NCBI GenBank assembly: GCA_023954475.1
Contig: JAMLHW010000009.1
Coordinates: 1-64,000 of the forward strand
Reading direction: 5' to 3'
Length of the DNA stretch: 64,000 nucleotides
DNA from: Anaerolineae bacterium
GTDB taxonomy: Bacteria; Chloroflexota; Anaerolineae; Promineifilales; Promineifilaceae
Shown: piece by piece, positions 19,237 through 29,278 of the stretch
Layout of the letters: each line of letters starts with the position of its first letter
Position numbering within the stretch: the stretch's first letter is position 1
The notes under the pieces: model-generated
Databases searched by the model: none
What the model was told of the DNA's origin: nothing
The model's input: only the letters and a program-made list of their open reading frames with translations
Translations under genes and position numbers: made by a program

Positions 19237-21018
19237 ATGCACAAGCTACAAACTGAAGTTCTTGTTATTGGTGGCGGCGCAACCGGCACAGGCGTCGTCT
19301 GGGATGCGGCACTACGTGGTTTCAAGACGATCCTGGTCGAACGACGCGATCTGACACACGGTACGACCGGGCGGTTTCACGGCTTGCTGCATAGCGGCGG
19401 ACGGTATGCCGTCAAAGATCCGCATGGCGCGGAAGAATGCATTCGCGAGAACCAAATTTTGCGCAAAACCCATGCCCATTGCATCGAAGATACCAGCGGT
19501 TTCTTTGTAGTCACGCCGGAAGATGAAGGTGACGATTACCCTGAGAAATTTGTAGCCGGATGCAATGCTGTGGGCATTCCCTGCAGCGAGATCCCTGTGG
19601 CAGAGGCATTGCGCCGGGAACCACTACTCAATCCGCGCATCAGCCGCGTTTTCGAAGTACCCGACGGTAGCGCTGACGGTTTTCTGGCAGCGCATGCGAC
19701 CGTCAACGCCGCCCGTGTCGCCGGCGCCCAAATCATGACCTACCACGAAGTGGACGAGTTGATCGTGGAAGAAAGAAGCGGCGAACGGCATGTCGTTGGC
19801 GCACGCGTACACAATGTCGTGACAGGCGAACACATCGTGATTTATGCCGATATCATCGTCAACGCAGCCGGTGCCTGGTCGGGCAAATTGGCTGCCATGG
19901 CCGGTGCCGAAGTCGTCATTTTGCCCAGCAAAGGTACGATGGTGGCAATGAATCATCGCCTGGTCAACACCGTCATCAATCGCTGTAAAATGCCGTCTGA
20001 CGGCGACATTCTCGTGCCCAGCCACACTGTATGCATTATCGGCACGACTTCAGTGACAGTTCCCAATCCGGAACCGTTGCGCATTGAGCCGTGGGAAGTG
20101 CAAAAAATGCTGGACGAAGGCGAAAAGATCGTGCCCGGTTTCAGCAAAGCGCGCGTTCTGCGTGCGTGGGCCGGCGTGCGACCGTTGTTTCAGGAAACAT
20201 ACACCGGCGGCGGACGCGATGTGACGCGCAAACTGGCGCTGCTCGACCACAGTCAGCGTGAGGGCATCAAAGGTTTTCTCACGATTACCGGTGGTAAATG
20301 GACAACGTTCCGACTGATGGCTGAAGCCACAGTAGACACGATTTGTGAACATCTGGGGACACAACGGCCTTGTACGACGGCGACGACGCCTGTTCCCGGC
20401 GCAGAGCAAGGAAATTATTGGGTCGGGCATCGGTTGCACGATGTCGAAGAACAACGTTTGCAGGGCGATTTGATTTGTGAATGTGAACTGGTAACGCGAA
20501 CGATGCTGGAAAACGCCGTGCAGCGCAATCCGGCTTTGACACTGGATGATCTACGGCGTGATGTACGGTTAGGTAAAGGGCCATGCCAGGGTGGATTCTG
20601 TACCTATCGCGCGGTTGGCATTCTTAACGAAATGGAGAGTGCCGGAAACTGGAATCACGATATGCTCGACGAATCGGCCGATACGATGCAGTGGAATGCT
20701 GCCCATTTGCAATCGCCGGCGCACAATTTGACGCGTGATGTCACCGCTGGAAATGGCAAGGGGCATTCGGCCGAATCGCCCACCGTCTTCAACCCCAACT
20801 TGCTTCTGCGCGACTTCCTGCAAGAGCGCTGGAAAGGGGTAACACCTGTCTTGTGGGGTCGCCAACTCAAACAGGAACGGCTCGACGAATTGATCTATCT
20901 GAGCTTGATGAACATCGATCATCTGCCGGATGACGAATTGGCGAGTCCTGTGACTGATTTTTACAATTTTGACACGACACCAGGCCCATTTGAACCGGAG
21001 CCAAAGAAGGTAGGCTAG
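19237..21018 (+). CDS. glpA: Anaerobic glycerol-3-phosphate dehydrogenase subunit A
   Basis: A 593-residue flavoprotein oxidising glycerol 3-phosphate to DHAP. FAD-binding is seen in EVLVIGGGATGTG at residues 7-19 and HGTTGRFHGLLHSGGRYAV near 44-62. The C-terminal part has a BFD-like cysteine set (CECE near 413 and GPCQGGFC near 448) that likely binds a [2Fe-2S] cluster. It is long like E. coli GlpA. An AGGGGAG precedes the ATG. It works with GlpB and GlpC, encoded next, to pass electrons to the quinone pool. Confidence 0.92.
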   Translation: MHKLQTEVLVIGGGATGTGVVWDAALRGFKTILVERRDLTHGTTGRFHGLLHSGGRYAVKDPHGAEECIRENQILRKTHAHCIEDTSGFFVVTPEDEGDDYPEKFVAGCNAVGIPCSEIPVAEALRREPLLNPRISRVFEVPDGSADGFLAAHATVNAARVAGAQIMTYHEVDELIVEERSGERHVVGARVHNVVTGEHIVIYADIIVNAAGAWSGKLAAMAGAEVVILPSKGTMVAMNHRLVNTVINRCKMPSDGDILVPSHTVCIIGTTSVTVPNPEPLRIEPWEVQKMLDEGEKIVPGFSKARVLRAWAGVRPLFQETYTGGGRDVTRKLALLDHSQREGIKGFLTITGGKWTTFRLMAEATVDTICEHLGTQRPCTTATTPVPGAEQGNYWVGHRLHDVEEQRLQGDLICECELVTRTMLENAVQRNPALTLDDLRRDVRLGKGPCQGGFCTYRAVGILNEMESAGNWNHDMLDESADTMQWNAAHLQSPAHNLTRDVTAGNGKGHSAESPTVFNPNLLLRDFLQERWKGVTPVLWGRQLKQERLDELIYLSLMNIDHLPDDELASPVTDFYNFDTTPGPFEPEPKKVG

Positions 21019-21100
21019 TTGGTTAGTTGGAAAGTTGGTTAGCTGGTTAGTGCTAATATCATCCAAACCAATCATCAAACTACCTGACCATCAAACTACC
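21019..21100. repeat. Intergenic element with 8-bp periodic repeats (glpA-glpB)
   Basis: After the glpA stop the sequence runs as 8-bp units: GTTGGTTA, GTTGGAAA, GTTGGTTA, GCTGGTTA. It is followed by a C/A-rich half with units such as AAACTACC that are partly complementary to the first half. The two halves can form a long imperfect hairpin. Elements of the same design lie at 36607-36680 and 40025-40092. Confidence 0.65.
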
Positions 21101-21113
21101 TTGAGGAGTTTCA

Positions 21114-22394
21114 ATGCTTGATTTAGTTGTTATCGGTGCAGGATTAAGCGGTTTGATGGCCGCCTACACAGCTGCGCAGTCGGGTCTCACCGTGCGTGTC
21201 ATCAATAAAGGGCTGGGCTCGATGCATTGGGGTGCGGGAACTGTCGATGTTCTCGGCTATGCACCCGACGCACCAGAGAAGCCGGTACAACATCCATTTA
21301 CAGCGCTTGCAAACCTGGTCGTGCAATATCCGGATCACCCGTATGGCTTGTTGTCCTCAGACGAGATTCGGGCGGGATTGGCCAGCTTTGTGGCTCTGAC
21401 AGAGGAGATTGGTCTGCCGTATCGCGGTTCGGCCGAATCCGATCAAAACCTATTCCTGCCTTCCCCTGCCGGTGCAGCGCGACCCGTTTATCTCGCGCCC
21501 GAAGCGCAATCAGCCGGCGACCTGAGCCGTTCGGAGCCGATGCTCATCGTCGGCTTCAAAGGTATGCGCGACTTCTTCCCTGATTTGATCGTACAAAATC
21601 TGGCAAAACAAGGACATCAGGCGCGGTCCGCCTTCCTGCCGTTGAGCCTTGTCACCGATCGCATCGATGCCAACACAGTCCATCTGGCTGAGGCATTGGA
21701 TGATCTGGAACGGCGCACGCGGCTGGGTCACGAACTGAAAAAGCTGGTCAAGATCGGCGAACGGATCGGTCTGCCGGCCATTCTGGGCATGAATGACCAC
21801 TCTGTTGTGATCGCCGATCTGGAGCGCTTAAGCGGTGTTCCTGTTTTCGAGATTCCGACATTGCCGCCAAGCGTGCCCGGCATTCGCCTGTACAAGGCGT
21901 TGCGCAGCCGGTTGTTGGAATTGGGTGTGCGCATTGAAGCAGGCATGGAAGTGGTATCGGCCGAAATGACAGCGCGACACAATGGAACGCCCGGTTCAAT
22001 CCAATCAGTAATAAGTGCAACCAGCGCCAGACCCTACAAACACCGCGCTCACAACTATTTGCTGGCAACGGGCGGTATACTCGGCGGCGGTTTCAACAGC
22101 GATCACACAGGCCACGTCTGGGAGACTATCTTCGATTTGCCCCTCACAGTGCCGCAAGATCGCAGCATGTGGTTTGCAAGCGGCTTTCTCAGCCCAACCG
22201 GGCACCCCATTTTTCATGGCGGCGTCGTCGTCAATGACGTGTTTCAACCGGTCGACGGCGGCAAACTGATTTTCAGCAACTTGTGGGTGGCAGGTAATAT
22301 TCTGGCCAACGCCGATCCGATTCTGGAACGCAGTCTGGAAGGGTCGGCCATCGTCACCGGTATCGCGGCAGGCAAGGCAATAGCAAACTTGTAG
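21114..22394 (+). CDS. glpB: Anaerobic glycerol-3-phosphate dehydrogenase subunit B
   Basis: A 426-residue FAD-binding protein. The dinucleotide motif VIGAGLSGLMAAYTAAQSG is at the N-terminus and the C-terminus ends NILANADPILERSLEGSAIVTGIAAG, typical of GlpB. Its place between glpA and glpC fixes the assignment. It forms the soluble catalytic unit with GlpA. RBS is GAGGAG. Confidence 0.92.
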   Translation: MLDLVVIGAGLSGLMAAYTAAQSGLTVRVINKGLGSMHWGAGTVDVLGYAPDAPEKPVQHPFTALANLVVQYPDHPYGLLSSDEIRAGLASFVALTEEIGLPYRGSAESDQNLFLPSPAGAARPVYLAPEAQSAGDLSRSEPMLIVGFKGMRDFFPDLIVQNLAKQGHQARSAFLPLSLVTDRIDANTVHLAEALDDLERRTRLGHELKKLVKIGERIGLPAILGMNDHSVVIADLERLSGVPVFEIPTLPPSVPGIRLYKALRSRLLELGVRIEAGMEVVSAEMTARHNGTPGSIQSVISATSARPYKHRAHNYLLATGGILGGGFNSDHTGHVWETIFDLPLTVPQDRSMWFASGFLSPTGHPIFHGGVVVNDVFQPVDGGKLIFSNLWVAGNILANADPILERSLEGSAIVTGIAAGKAIANL

Positions 22395-22408
22395 AGAAGG
22401 ATAGAAAT

Positions 22409-23674
22409 ATGCACACTGAATCCTGGCAGTCAGTTGGCCCCTCATTGGATGAATGCATCAAGTGCAATATTTGCACCAGCTATTGTCCGGTAGCGTCCGT
22501 GACCGATTTGTTTCCCGGACCGAAATATGCCGGGCCCCAGTCACAGCGCTTTCGTGAGAATGGGCAACCGCATTCACCCGATCACTCAGTCGATTATTGC
22601 TCCGGTTGTCGCGTCTGCAATGAGGTTTGCCCAACCGGTGTCAAAATTGCCGAAATCAATGCCCGCGCCCGCGCACACATGGCCGCTGAAGAAGGCATTC
22701 CGCTGCGCAACAGGCTGCTGGGACGCAATGAATTGCTGGGCAAAGTCGGCAGCATTGCACCGCCGTTAGCTAATTTTGGTTTGCACAATCAATTGAGTCG
22801 TGTGCTGGCAGACAAGGTATTTGGCATCGCGCAAGACTCCAAGTTACCGCGCTGGCCGAAGGGTGGCACTTTTGGTAAATGGGTCAAGAAAACGCAGGAT
22901 CAACGTCTGAAATCGGACAAAAAGGTCGTCTACTACCACGGCTGCGGGACAATGTATTATGAGCCGTTCATCGGTCAGGCAACGGTCGCCGTGCTGGAAC
23001 ACAATGGGTATGAAGTTATTGTGCCGCCTCAGAATTGCTGTGGGTTACCGCTGTTGAGCAACGGTGAATTTGATGAAGCGGAAAAATACCACGACAACAA
23101 TGTGAACAAACTCGTTGGATACGCACGCGATGGATTCGATATTATCGGTACGACGCCGAGCTGTACGCTGACGTTGAAAGAGGAAGCGCCGGAATTACTG
23201 GACAAACACGATGCCGACAGTACCGATTTGAAAATGGCAGTGTGGGATATTTTTGAATGGATCCGGGAACGATGGGAGGAAGGGGATTTCAGGACAGATT
23301 TTCGGCCGATAAACATGATCCTCCCCTACCATGCACCGTGCCAATACCGTGCCCATCGCGTCGGCAAGCCTGCGCTCGAAATCCTGCAACTGATCCCCGA
23401 ACTCGATGTACGCGAAAGCTGTGCCCGTTGCTGCGGCAGCGCCGGCACATACGGCTACAAAAAAGAGAAACATCTGATTGCAATGGCCGTGGGCAAAGAA
23501 CTGTTCGATTTCGTGGCGGTGCAGGGGCCGGGTGTAACGATGACTGCTTCCGACACCGAAACTTGCCGTTGGCAAATCGAATTGGGCACCGGATTGCCCA
23601 GTCGCCACCCAATCGAGATCGTCGCGGCAGCATACGGGCTGTACAATTTGGAGTCAAGACAACTAACCAATTAA
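22409..23674 (+). CDS. glpC: Anaerobic glycerol-3-phosphate dehydrogenase subunit C
   Basis: A 421-residue iron-sulfur subunit that anchors the dehydrogenase and carries electrons towards the quinone. Two [4Fe-4S] motifs are seen: CIKCNICTSYCP near residues 16-27 and CSGCRVCNEVCP near 66-77. Two CCG domains follow, with NCCGLPLLSNGEF near 210 and CARCCGSAGTYGYKKEK near 338. The start follows AGAAGGA, 15 bp after glpB. Confidence 0.92.
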   Translation: MHTESWQSVGPSLDECIKCNICTSYCPVASVTDLFPGPKYAGPQSQRFRENGQPHSPDHSVDYCSGCRVCNEVCPTGVKIAEINARARAHMAAEEGIPLRNRLLGRNELLGKVGSIAPPLANFGLHNQLSRVLADKVFGIAQDSKLPRWPKGGTFGKWVKKTQDQRLKSDKKVVYYHGCGTMYYEPFIGQATVAVLEHNGYEVIVPPQNCCGLPLLSNGEFDEAEKYHDNNVNKLVGYARDGFDIIGTTPSCTLTLKEEAPELLDKHDADSTDLKMAVWDIFEWIRERWEEGDFRTDFRPINMILPYHAPCQYRAHRVGKPALEILQLIPELDVRESCARCCGSAGTYGYKKEKHLIAMAVGKELFDFVAVQGPGVTMTASDTETCRWQIELGTGLPSRHPIEIVAAAYGLYNLESRQLTN

Positions 23675-23692
23675 CATCGCACTATTTGCACC

Positions 23693-23754
23693 GATCTGGG
23701 GTTTTGGATTCAGCGGTTTGTTCCATCCCATCAATCCCAACTATCTCCAGATCG
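23693..23754. repeat. Inverted repeat between glpC and dhaM fusion gene
   Basis: CGATCTGG (23693-23700) and CCAGATCG (23747-23754) are perfect complements 46 bp apart, with further G-rich and C-rich blocks inside. The right arm is followed by a T-rich stretch. It may weaken transcription before the phosphorelay gene. It may also be a worn member of the 8-bp periodic family. Confidence 0.5.
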
Positions 23755-23769
23755 TTTTGGTCTTATCTT

Positions 23770-26286
23770 ATGGTTTCTCTTGTAATCGTATCTCACAGTG
23801 AAACTTTGGCTAAAGGTGTGTGTGAACTGGCTAACCAGATGGCGCAGGGCCAAGTTGCGATTGCCGCCGCCGGTGGCATTGCTGACCCCGAAAACCCGAT
23901 TGGCACCGATCCAATGCGCGTCATGGAAGCCATTGAAGCGGTCTACAGCGATGACGGCGTTGTCGTCCTGATGGATTTGGGCAGCGCGTTGATGAGTGCC
24001 GAGATGGCGGTGGAATTTCTCACTCCGGAACAACAAGCGAATGTATTCTTGTGTGCCGCACCGCTGGTAGAAGGTGCTGTCTCAGCCGCGGTCACAGCTA
24101 TGTCAGGTGCTACACCGCAGCAAGTGATGGCTGAAGCGCAGTCAGCGCTGGCGGCAAAACAAGCCCAACTGGCTCCTTTGCTGGATGAAAGTATTGCGGC
24201 AACAATTGCCGAGGCTGAGCCATTGGCTGACGCGGTTGAACTGACGTTGACCGTGCCGAACAAGTTGGGACTGCATGCACGACCTGCGGCGAAATTGGTG
24301 GCGATTGTGAATCGATATTCGGCCGAAACGACCATCACCAAAGGGACAAAACGCGTCAACGCCAAGAGCATCAATCAAGTCGCCCTGCTTGCGGCAAAAC
24401 AAGGTGAAGCTATCGTCATTCGTGCGGCTGGTGATGGCGCAAAAGCGATGTTAGCCGAAATTCAAGCACTCGCTGAAAACAATTTCGGTGACCGCGACGG
24501 CGAGTTACCAGTCGCAACCGAATCATCGGTCAAGATGGTACCGGACGACAGCAACGGCATCGTCTACGGCTTACCTGCTTCGGACGGGATTGCCATTGGC
24601 CCCTTCATGCGCTATGAGCCGATGCTGCCGGAAATCGAAGAGCATTGTGTTGACAGTGCAGCGCTTGAGTGGGAACGGCTGCGCAACGCGATTGATGCAG
24701 CCGTGGCAGAACTGGAACAGGTACGCAAAGAAGCAGAAAAACAGGTTGGTTCGGCCGAATCCGCGATCTTTGAAGCCCATCAACTGATCCTCACCGATCC
24801 TGACCTCGACGGTAATGCCAAACGCATCATCGAAGAGCACTGCATCAACGCCGAAGCGGCCTGGTCTCAAGCTGTCAACACCACAGTTGACGCATACGAA
24901 GCACTCGATAACGACTACATGCGTGCCCGCGCAGTTGACGTCAAAGATGCTGGTCAACGTGTGCTGCGCCAACTCACAGGCGTCGAATTACCCCCATTGA
25001 CCTTTGAAGAACCGGCCATCCTCGTTGCCCGCGAATTATCTCCCTCTGATACGGCGCGTATGGAGCCAAAACACGTACTCGGTATCGTTACGGAAATTGG
25101 TGGAGCAACCAGCCATAGCGCAATTCTGGCGCGTGCGTTGAGCATTCCCGCTATTGTAGGTGCTGACAGCATACTCGAAAAACTGGCCGGCGAACAGGCA
25201 GACATCATCGCTATCGATGGCGGTAGTGGTCAAGTATGGCTTGATCCCGATGCGGCAACACTAGAGCAATTGCAAACGCGTCAGGAAACATGGTTGGCTG
25301 AACAAAAAGCGGCAAAACTGGCAGGTCAACAACCTGCCATCACGGCCGATGGTGTTCAATTTGAGATTGCGGCCAATATCGGCGGTCCGCACGATGTGTC
25401 CATTGCGCTGTCATTTGGGGCCGAAGCAGTCGGTTTGTTCCGTACCGAATTCCTGTTTATGGACCGGGACGAAGCACCAACAGAAGATGAGCAGGTTGCC
25501 GCCTATGTCGCCGCCGCACAAGCGCTTGGCGAGCGCTCACTGATCATTCGTACACTCGATGTCGGAGGTGACAAACCGATCAGTTACCTTAATATCGCCA
25601 AAGAAGAGAATCCATTCCTTGGATGGCGAGCAATACGCTATTGTCTCGACAACACGGAATTGTTCATGACACAACTGCGTGCTATCTGCCGCGCCGGAGT
25701 CAATCACAACGTCAAGGTCATGTTTCCCATGATCGCCACCTATGCGGAACTGCATCGCGCCAAAGCACTCCTTGGACTGGCGATGGCGGAACTGGATGTC
25801 GAAGGGGTTGCGGTCAACTACGACATGGAAGCTGGCATCATGATCGAGATACCATCGGCCGTTCAAGTAGCCGATCAGCTCGCCCAAATCGCCGATTTCT
25901 TCAGCATCGGCACCAATGATTTGACACAATATCTCATGGCAGCCGACCGGGGCAATGCCAAAGTTGCCGATTTAGCCAATGCGCTGCAACCAGCCGTCCT
26001 GCGAGCTATAAAACAGACAATAGATGCAGGTCACGCCAATGGCATTTGGGTAGGCATGTGCGGCGAACTGGCCGGCAATCCGCTGGCAACGCCGGTACTG
26101 GTCGGGCTCGGATTGGACGAGTTAAGCATGAGCGCTCCGGCAATTCCACAAGTCAAGCAAGCTATCCGCGAATTGGATACGAGAAAAGCACGCGAAATTG
26201 CCGAAACGGTTCTGACACTCGATTCGGCCGATCGGATTGCCTACTATCTGAACAACTTGTCACGACTCGATTACTTACCCCAATAG
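23770..26286 (+). CDS. dhaM: DhaM-HPr-Enzyme I fusion, complete PEP phosphorelay for dihydroxyacetone kinase
   Basis: A single 838-residue protein with three phosphotransfer parts. The DhaM (EIIA-like) domain is at 1-130 with active His9 in VIVSHSETLAKG. HPr is at about 155-240 with His169 in GLHARPAAK. A full-length Enzyme I is at about 265-838: the phospho-His449 in GGATSHSAILAR, then the PEP-binding barrel with GLFRTEFLFMDRD, SIGTNDLTQY and the Cys in MCGELAGNP near 764. E. coli DhaM carries only a truncated EI; here all PEP-utilising parts are present, so PEP to DhaL-ADP transfer needs no other PTS protein. ATG 23770 gives the family N-terminus; the open frame extends further upstream, but that part has no resemblance to anything and runs antisense-like through glpC. 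Confidence 0.93.
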   Translation: MVSLVIVSHSETLAKGVCELANQMAQGQVAIAAAGGIADPENPIGTDPMRVMEAIEAVYSDDGVVVLMDLGSALMSAEMAVEFLTPEQQANVFLCAAPLVEGAVSAAVTAMSGATPQQVMAEAQSALAAKQAQLAPLLDESIAATIAEAEPLADAVELTLTVPNKLGLHARPAAKLVAIVNRYSAETTITKGTKRVNAKSINQVALLAAKQGEAIVIRAAGDGAKAMLAEIQALAENNFGDRDGELPVATESSVKMVPDDSNGIVYGLPASDGIAIGPFMRYEPMLPEIEEHCVDSAALEWERLRNAIDAAVAELEQVRKEAEKQVGSAESAIFEAHQLILTDPDLDGNAKRIIEEHCINAEAAWSQAVNTTVDAYEALDNDYMRARAVDVKDAGQRVLRQLTGVELPPLTFEEPAILVARELSPSDTARMEPKHVLGIVTEIGGATSHSAILARALSIPAIVGADSILEKLAGEQADIIAIDGGSGQVWLDPDAATLEQLQTRQETWLAEQKAAKLAGQQPAITADGVQFEIAANIGGPHDVSIALSFGAEAVGLFRTEFLFMDRDEAPTEDEQVAAYVAAAQALGERSLIIRTLDVGGDKPISYLNIAKEENPFLGWRAIRYCLDNTELFMTQLRAICRAGVNHNVKVMFPMIATYAELHRAKALLGLAMAELDVEGVAVNYDMEAGIMIEIPSAVQVADQLAQIADFFSIGTNDLTQYLMAADRGNAKVADLANALQPAVLRAIKQTIDAGHANGIWVGMCGELAGNPLATPVLVGLGLDELSMSAPAIPQVKQAIRELDTRKAREIAETVLTLDSADRIAYYLNNLSRLDYLPQ

Positions 26287-26292
26287 GGCATT

Positions 26293-28260
26293 ATGACCCA
26301 CGAATTTGACGCGCCGACATTGCATTATTTGCGCTTGTTGGCCCAACAATATCCGACTATCCAGGCCGCTTCGACCGAAATCATCAACCTGACAGCCAAT
26401 CTCTCGCTGCCCAAAGAAACCGAGCACTTTTTATCAGACATCCACGGCGAACACGAAGCGTTTGCCCATGTTTTGCGCAACGGTTCCGGTGCGATCCGCA
26501 GGCGCATCGATGAAATCTTCGGCAATACGCTCTCTGACTTCACTCGCAGCAGTCTGGCGACGCTGATTTATTATCCCGAACAAAAGCTGCCGCTGATATT
26601 GCGCACGGTAGACAGTCATGACGAATGGTATCGACTGACACTGTTCCGACTGATTAAGCTGTGTCGCGTCATGTCATCCAAATACACGCGCTCAGCCGTG
26701 CGTGAAGCGCTGCCGGACGATTTTGCCTATATCGTCGAGGAATTACTACACGAACAAGAAGGTGTCGAAAACCGGCTTGTCTATTACCAAAGCATCATCG
26801 ACACGATTATCGACATCGGTCAGGCGCGGGCGTTCATTATTGCTTTGGCCGAGTTGATTCAGCGTCTGGCAATCACGCATTTGCACATCATCGGCGACAT
26901 CTATGATCGGGGACCAGGCGCTCATTTGATCATGGACATGCTCATGCAGCATTACGCAGTCGATGTCCAATGGGGCAATCATGACATTGTCTGGATGGGC
27001 GCGGCAGCGGGCAGTCAGGCATGTATCGCCAATGTGATCCGCGTCTGCCTGCGCTATTCCAACATGGAAACGCTGGAAACGGGCTATGCTATCAGTATCC
27101 TGCCCTTGGTGACGCTGGCGATGGATGTGTATGGCGATGATCCGTGCGACCAATTTCGGCCGAAACCCAATCCCAGCGAAGAGTTTACCGACAACGAAAT
27201 TGCCTTACTCTCACGCATGCATAAGGCTATCGCCATCATCCAGCTCAAACTTGAAGGCCAGATCATCAAGCGGCGACCACACTACCACATGGAGGATCGC
27301 TTGTTGCTGCATCACATCGACCACAAAAACGGCACAGTAACAGTCGGCGAAACGATCTATCCCCTGCAAGATACACATTTTCCGACCATCGATCCTGACG
27401 ACCCCTATGCGCTGACAGAACACGAGAAGAACGTCATCGACCGCTTGACTTTGTCCTTTGCCAACAGCGACCGCTTACAGCAGCACGTGCGTTTTCTACT
27501 CGCCAAAGGCAGCATGTATCTGACTTACAACGACAATCTGCTGTACCACGGCTGCATTCCCATGCATCCCGACGGTTCATTCATGAGCTTTGACACGGGC
27601 AGCGAAGCGCTTCAGGCTCGCGCCTTCATGGAACGCATCGATCGCTGGGTAAGACAGGGTTATTTTGCATCCGATCCGACACGCAAAGCATATGGTCAAG
27701 ATGCGATGTGGTATCTCTGGTGCGGGCCTGTGTCACCGATCTTTGGCAAGGATAAAATGGCGACATTCGAACGCTATTTTATCGCCGACAAAGCGACACA
27801 CAAGGAATCGCTCAATCCATACTTTGAGTTGCGCGAGCAAGAACCGTTTGCCGATGCGATTCTGCGCGAGTTTGGTCTCGATCCGGAAAGGGCACACATT
27901 GTCAACGGCCATGTACCGGTCAAAGTCAAGAAAGGCGAAAATCCGGTCAAAGCAAACGGTAAATTACTGGCAATTGACGGCGGTTTTGCCCGCGCTTATC
28001 AGGCTCAGACCGGCATCGCCGGCTATACATTGGTCTACAATTCGTATGGGCTGCTACTTTCGTCGCATGAGCCGTTTGAGTCACAGCGCAACGCGATTGA
28101 GGAGGAAGTTGACATCGACTCCAAGACATTTGTCCTGGAGTCGAATTACCAGCGCATCCGCGTTCGCGATACGGACGCAGGACGTGACATGAAGCGGCGG
28201 ATCGATGAGTTACAACAATTGCTGCAAGTATATCGTCGCGGCATTATCAAAGAATCTTGA
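26293..28260 (+). CDS. fbp: Fructose-1,6-bisphosphatase, class III
   Basis: A 655-residue metallophosphatase of the FBPase class III type known from Bacillota. The two-metal motifs are clear: DIHGEHEAF near residues 49-57, GDIYDRGPGAH near 202-212 and GNHDIVWMG near 229-237. It makes fructose 6-phosphate in gluconeogenesis. It starts 6 bp after the dhaM fusion, so it is co-transcribed with the glycerol genes and would drain triose phosphates to hexose. FBPase III outside Bacillota is less common but known. Confidence 0.93.
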   Translation: MTHEFDAPTLHYLRLLAQQYPTIQAASTEIINLTANLSLPKETEHFLSDIHGEHEAFAHVLRNGSGAIRRRIDEIFGNTLSDFTRSSLATLIYYPEQKLPLILRTVDSHDEWYRLTLFRLIKLCRVMSSKYTRSAVREALPDDFAYIVEELLHEQEGVENRLVYYQSIIDTIIDIGQARAFIIALAELIQRLAITHLHIIGDIYDRGPGAHLIMDMLMQHYAVDVQWGNHDIVWMGAAAGSQACIANVIRVCLRYSNMETLETGYAISILPLVTLAMDVYGDDPCDQFRPKPNPSEEFTDNEIALLSRMHKAIAIIQLKLEGQIIKRRPHYHMEDRLLLHHIDHKNGTVTVGETIYPLQDTHFPTIDPDDPYALTEHEKNVIDRLTLSFANSDRLQQHVRFLLAKGSMYLTYNDNLLYHGCIPMHPDGSFMSFDTGSEALQARAFMERIDRWVRQGYFASDPTRKAYGQDAMWYLWCGPVSPIFGKDKMATFERYFIADKATHKESLNPYFELREQEPFADAILREFGLDPERAHIVNGHVPVKVKKGENPVKANGKLLAIDGGFARAYQAQTGIAGYTLVYNSYGLLLSSHEPFESQRNAIEEEVDIDSKTFVLESNYQRIRVRDTDAGRDMKRRIDELQQLLQVYRRGIIKES

Positions 28261-28263
28261 ACC

Positions 28264-29148
28264 TTAGTCTCGTTCGCCGATGACGACATTGAGTGACTGC
28301 AATTCGCCACCGCGGATGATCGTAAACGGCGTTTTTTCGCCAATCCGCTCTGCACTCAACTGGGCCAGTAAATCATGGTGATTGCCGATAGACTGATTAG
28401 CCACGGCAACGAGCGTGTCGCCCATGACAACGCCGGCTTCATCGGCCGGACTACCCGATTCAACGCCGACCACCAGTAAACCCGCTTTCTGGCTGAGCTG
28501 CTCGCGAAAAGCGCGTGGCAACCGGACAATCTGCGTGCTGACGCCCAAATAACCGCGCCGGATGTGGCCGTGTTCGACAATTGCTGCGGCGGCATTCTGC
28601 ACGGTGCTGAATGGAATTGCGAGACTGACGCCGCGCATCAGGCCCGATGTGTTGAGTCCGACCATTTCCCCAGCCGTGTTGACCAGTGGGCCGCCGGAGA
28701 AGCCGGGATACATGATGACATCGGTCTGGACGTATTGGTCGATGACGCCACCCATGCCGGTGCGCCATTCACCACCAACGGCGCTGATGATGCCAAATGT
28801 GGCTTGCACCGTGCGCCCCGGTCGGCCGAGTGCGAGAACGATACTGCCCACCGGATCGACAGTAGCCGAAAATGGCATTTTGGCCAGATCGGCATCGGTT
28901 TTGAGAAAAGCGAGGTCGGTTGAGGGGTCGCGACCAATCATTTCGGCCGATGCCGTTTCGCCGCTCTCCAATCCAATGGTAATGGGACCGTCTGTGCGCA
29001 CGACATGGTGCGCGGTTGCAATGACGCCATCACCGAGCACGACACCCGTTGCACCGAGCCGCTTGCGGCCCTCAATGCGCACGATGTGAGGTGCAGTGGC
29101 AGTGACGATAGCGGCAAGTTCAGATGAAATTGTTTGTAATGTTGACAT
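28264..29148 (-). CDS. HtrA/DegP-like trypsin-fold protease with PDZ domain, no signal peptide
   Basis: A 294-residue protease-like protein. The triad is visible: His48 (ATAHHVV), Asp78 (STDLAFL) and Ser near 151 (GFSGGPL). A PDZ domain follows (GYLGVSTQIVRLP to the end), with SPADEAGVVMGDTLVAV. ATG 29148 is preceded by AAAGGA; the open frame upstream to 29316 overlaps the regulator gene and is not used. There is no signal peptide or membrane helix, which is unusual because most HtrA proteins act outside the cytoplasm. It lies 130 bp after the regulator gene on the same strand. Confidence 0.85.
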   Translation of the reverse strand: MSTLQTISSELAAIVTATAPHIVRIEGRKRLGATGVVLGDGVIATAHHVVRTDGPITIGLESGETASAEMIGRDPSTDLAFLKTDADLAKMPFSATVDPVGSIVLALGRPGRTVQATFGIISAVGGEWRTGMGGVIDQYVQTDVIMYPGFSGGPLVNTAGEMVGLNTSGLMRGVSLAIPFSTVQNAAAAIVEHGHIRRGYLGVSTQIVRLPRAFREQLSQKAGLLVVGVESGSPADEAGVVMGDTLVAVANQSIGNHHDLLAQLSAERIGEKTPFTIIRGGELQSLNVVIGERD

Positions 29149-29278
29149 GTGCAATCCTTTGTAGAGGGTAGATTTGTGTTGTTCGTGGTGTAAGGATAGC
29201 ACGGTGACTGATGCGGTTACATCGGCCGAAATGTGAGTGGCGACCTGCCTGTTTGGGCAGGTTACCCTGTCCATGCGG

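Noticed and set aside
23257-23769. Upstream extension of the DhaM fusion by 171 residues
   Set aside because: The extension overlaps glpC in another frame and has no family resemblance; ATG 23770 restores the conserved DhaM N-terminus with His at position 9.
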